DNA of 64,000 nt from Corynebacterium auris (GTDB taxonomy: Bacteria; Actinomycetota; Actinomycetes; Mycobacteriales; Mycobacteriaceae), in NCBI RefSeq assembly GCF_030408575.1, contig NZ_CP047047.1, forward strand, positions 1,289,991 through 1,353,990, in the 5' to 3' direction. Shown here one piece after another: positions 63,848 through 64,000 of this stretch. The notes below the pieces were generated by a model. It saw nothing but the letters and a program-made list of their open reading frames with translations, was not told where the DNA came from and did no database searches. Within the stretch, counting starts at the first letter, position 1, and each line of letters starts with the position of its first letter. The translations under genes and the position numbers were made by a program.

Positions 63848-64000
63848 CCCCTCGAACTTTAAGGACTACACCGACACGCAGTGGCGCGAAAAGCTCACGC
63901 CTGAGGAGTACCACGTCCTGCGCGAGGCCGGCACCGAGCGCCCCGGGATTGGTGAGTACACCAACACCACCACCGAGGGCATCTACCGCTGCCGCGCCTG
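63840..64000 (+). CDS. msrB: Peptide-methionine (R)-S-oxide reductase, N-terminal part
   Basis: Partial: 53 residues before the window ends. MLDPSNFKDYTDTQWREKLT followed by EEYHVLREAGTERPGIGEYT and YRCRAC, where the CxxC zinc-binding pair begins. MsrB repairs oxidised methionine in proteins. The ATG lies inside the end of aftC (8 bp overlap), so translation is coupled. Confidence 0.92.
   Translation, partial: MLDPSNFKDYTDTQWREKLTPEEYHVLREAGTERPGIGEYTNTTTEGIYRCRA

Overview
The window is a stretch of a high-G+C actinobacterial chromosome, almost certainly a Corynebacterium. The evidence is gene content and order. There is a mihF-type integration host factor, phosphatidylinositol mannoside genes in the order HIT-pgsA-patA-pimA, an aftC arabinofuranosyltransferase between a ribD-like gene and msrB, a CE1758/CE1759-type luciferase/flavin reductase pair, and a textbook McbR operator in front of metK. 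I see no plasmid, phage, insertion sequence, CRISPR or rRNA. Nearly all genes lie on the minus strand and are packed with overlaps or short gaps. Most large plus-strand open frames are GC-rich shadows of them.

Layout. 1-12968 (minus): priA (cut by the window edge), metK, coaBC, rpoZ, gmk, mihF, then the pyrimidine operon read pyrR-pyrB-pyrC-carA-carB-pyrF. 13075-17744: two overlapping plus-strand YbjN-domain genes, a minus-strand CUT2-type sugar ABC transporter and a PPK2 polyphosphate kinase. This block separates pyrR from nusB. 17809-26213: nusB, efp, a proline-type peptidase and the shikimate genes aroQ-aroB-aroK-aroC with aroE, a short prepilin peptidase, mltG and ruvX. 26351-33497: alaS, rarA, a phosphotransferase-like gene and aspS. 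33614-36700 (plus): luciferase-like monooxygenase, FMN reductase and serine dehydratase, converging on hisS. 37993-44722: hisS neighbour MBL hydrolase, a membrane-anchored cyclophilin, a small secreted orphan with its own promoter and terminator, rel, apt and a family 5 solute-binding protein. 44783-51215: secF-secD-yajC, ruvB-ruvA-ruvC, yebC. 51324-58019: tesB, a small membrane protein, the PIM pathway genes and thrS. 58130-60717: a copper/heme cluster (Tat-dependent Dyp peroxidase, PCuAC chaperone, CopC). 60916-61871: seven tRNA genes, including a duplicated Val-Gly module. 61926-64000 (plus): ribD-like reductase, aftC, msrB (cut by the window edge).

How the genes work together. Much of the window is nucleotide supply (pyr genes, gmk, apt, rel), translation (four aminoacyl-tRNA synthetases, efp, tRNAs), aromatic amino-acid synthesis, DNA repair (ruvABC, priA, rarA, ruvX, yebC) and envelope building (PIM synthesis, aftC, mltG, Sec export). 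Direct regulatory signals include an McbR palindrome lying between the -35 and -10 of metK, a PyrR-type RNA hairpin touching the pyrR ribosome-binding site, and a LexA-like box ahead of ruvC. Several genes have a TANNNT hexamer 6-8 bases before the start codon, which fits leaderless transcripts.

The least explained signals are four. A recurrent 10-mer, GTCGAYAAGC, occurs about 15 times, mostly in one orientation and not tied to one reading frame. The others are the small secreted orphan at 39804-40142, two hairpins ahead of thrS, and an acceptor-stem mismatch in one of the duplicated tRNA-Val genes. No convincing wholly new multi-gene system was found. Statements about family behaviour rest on general knowledge, and no database search was run.
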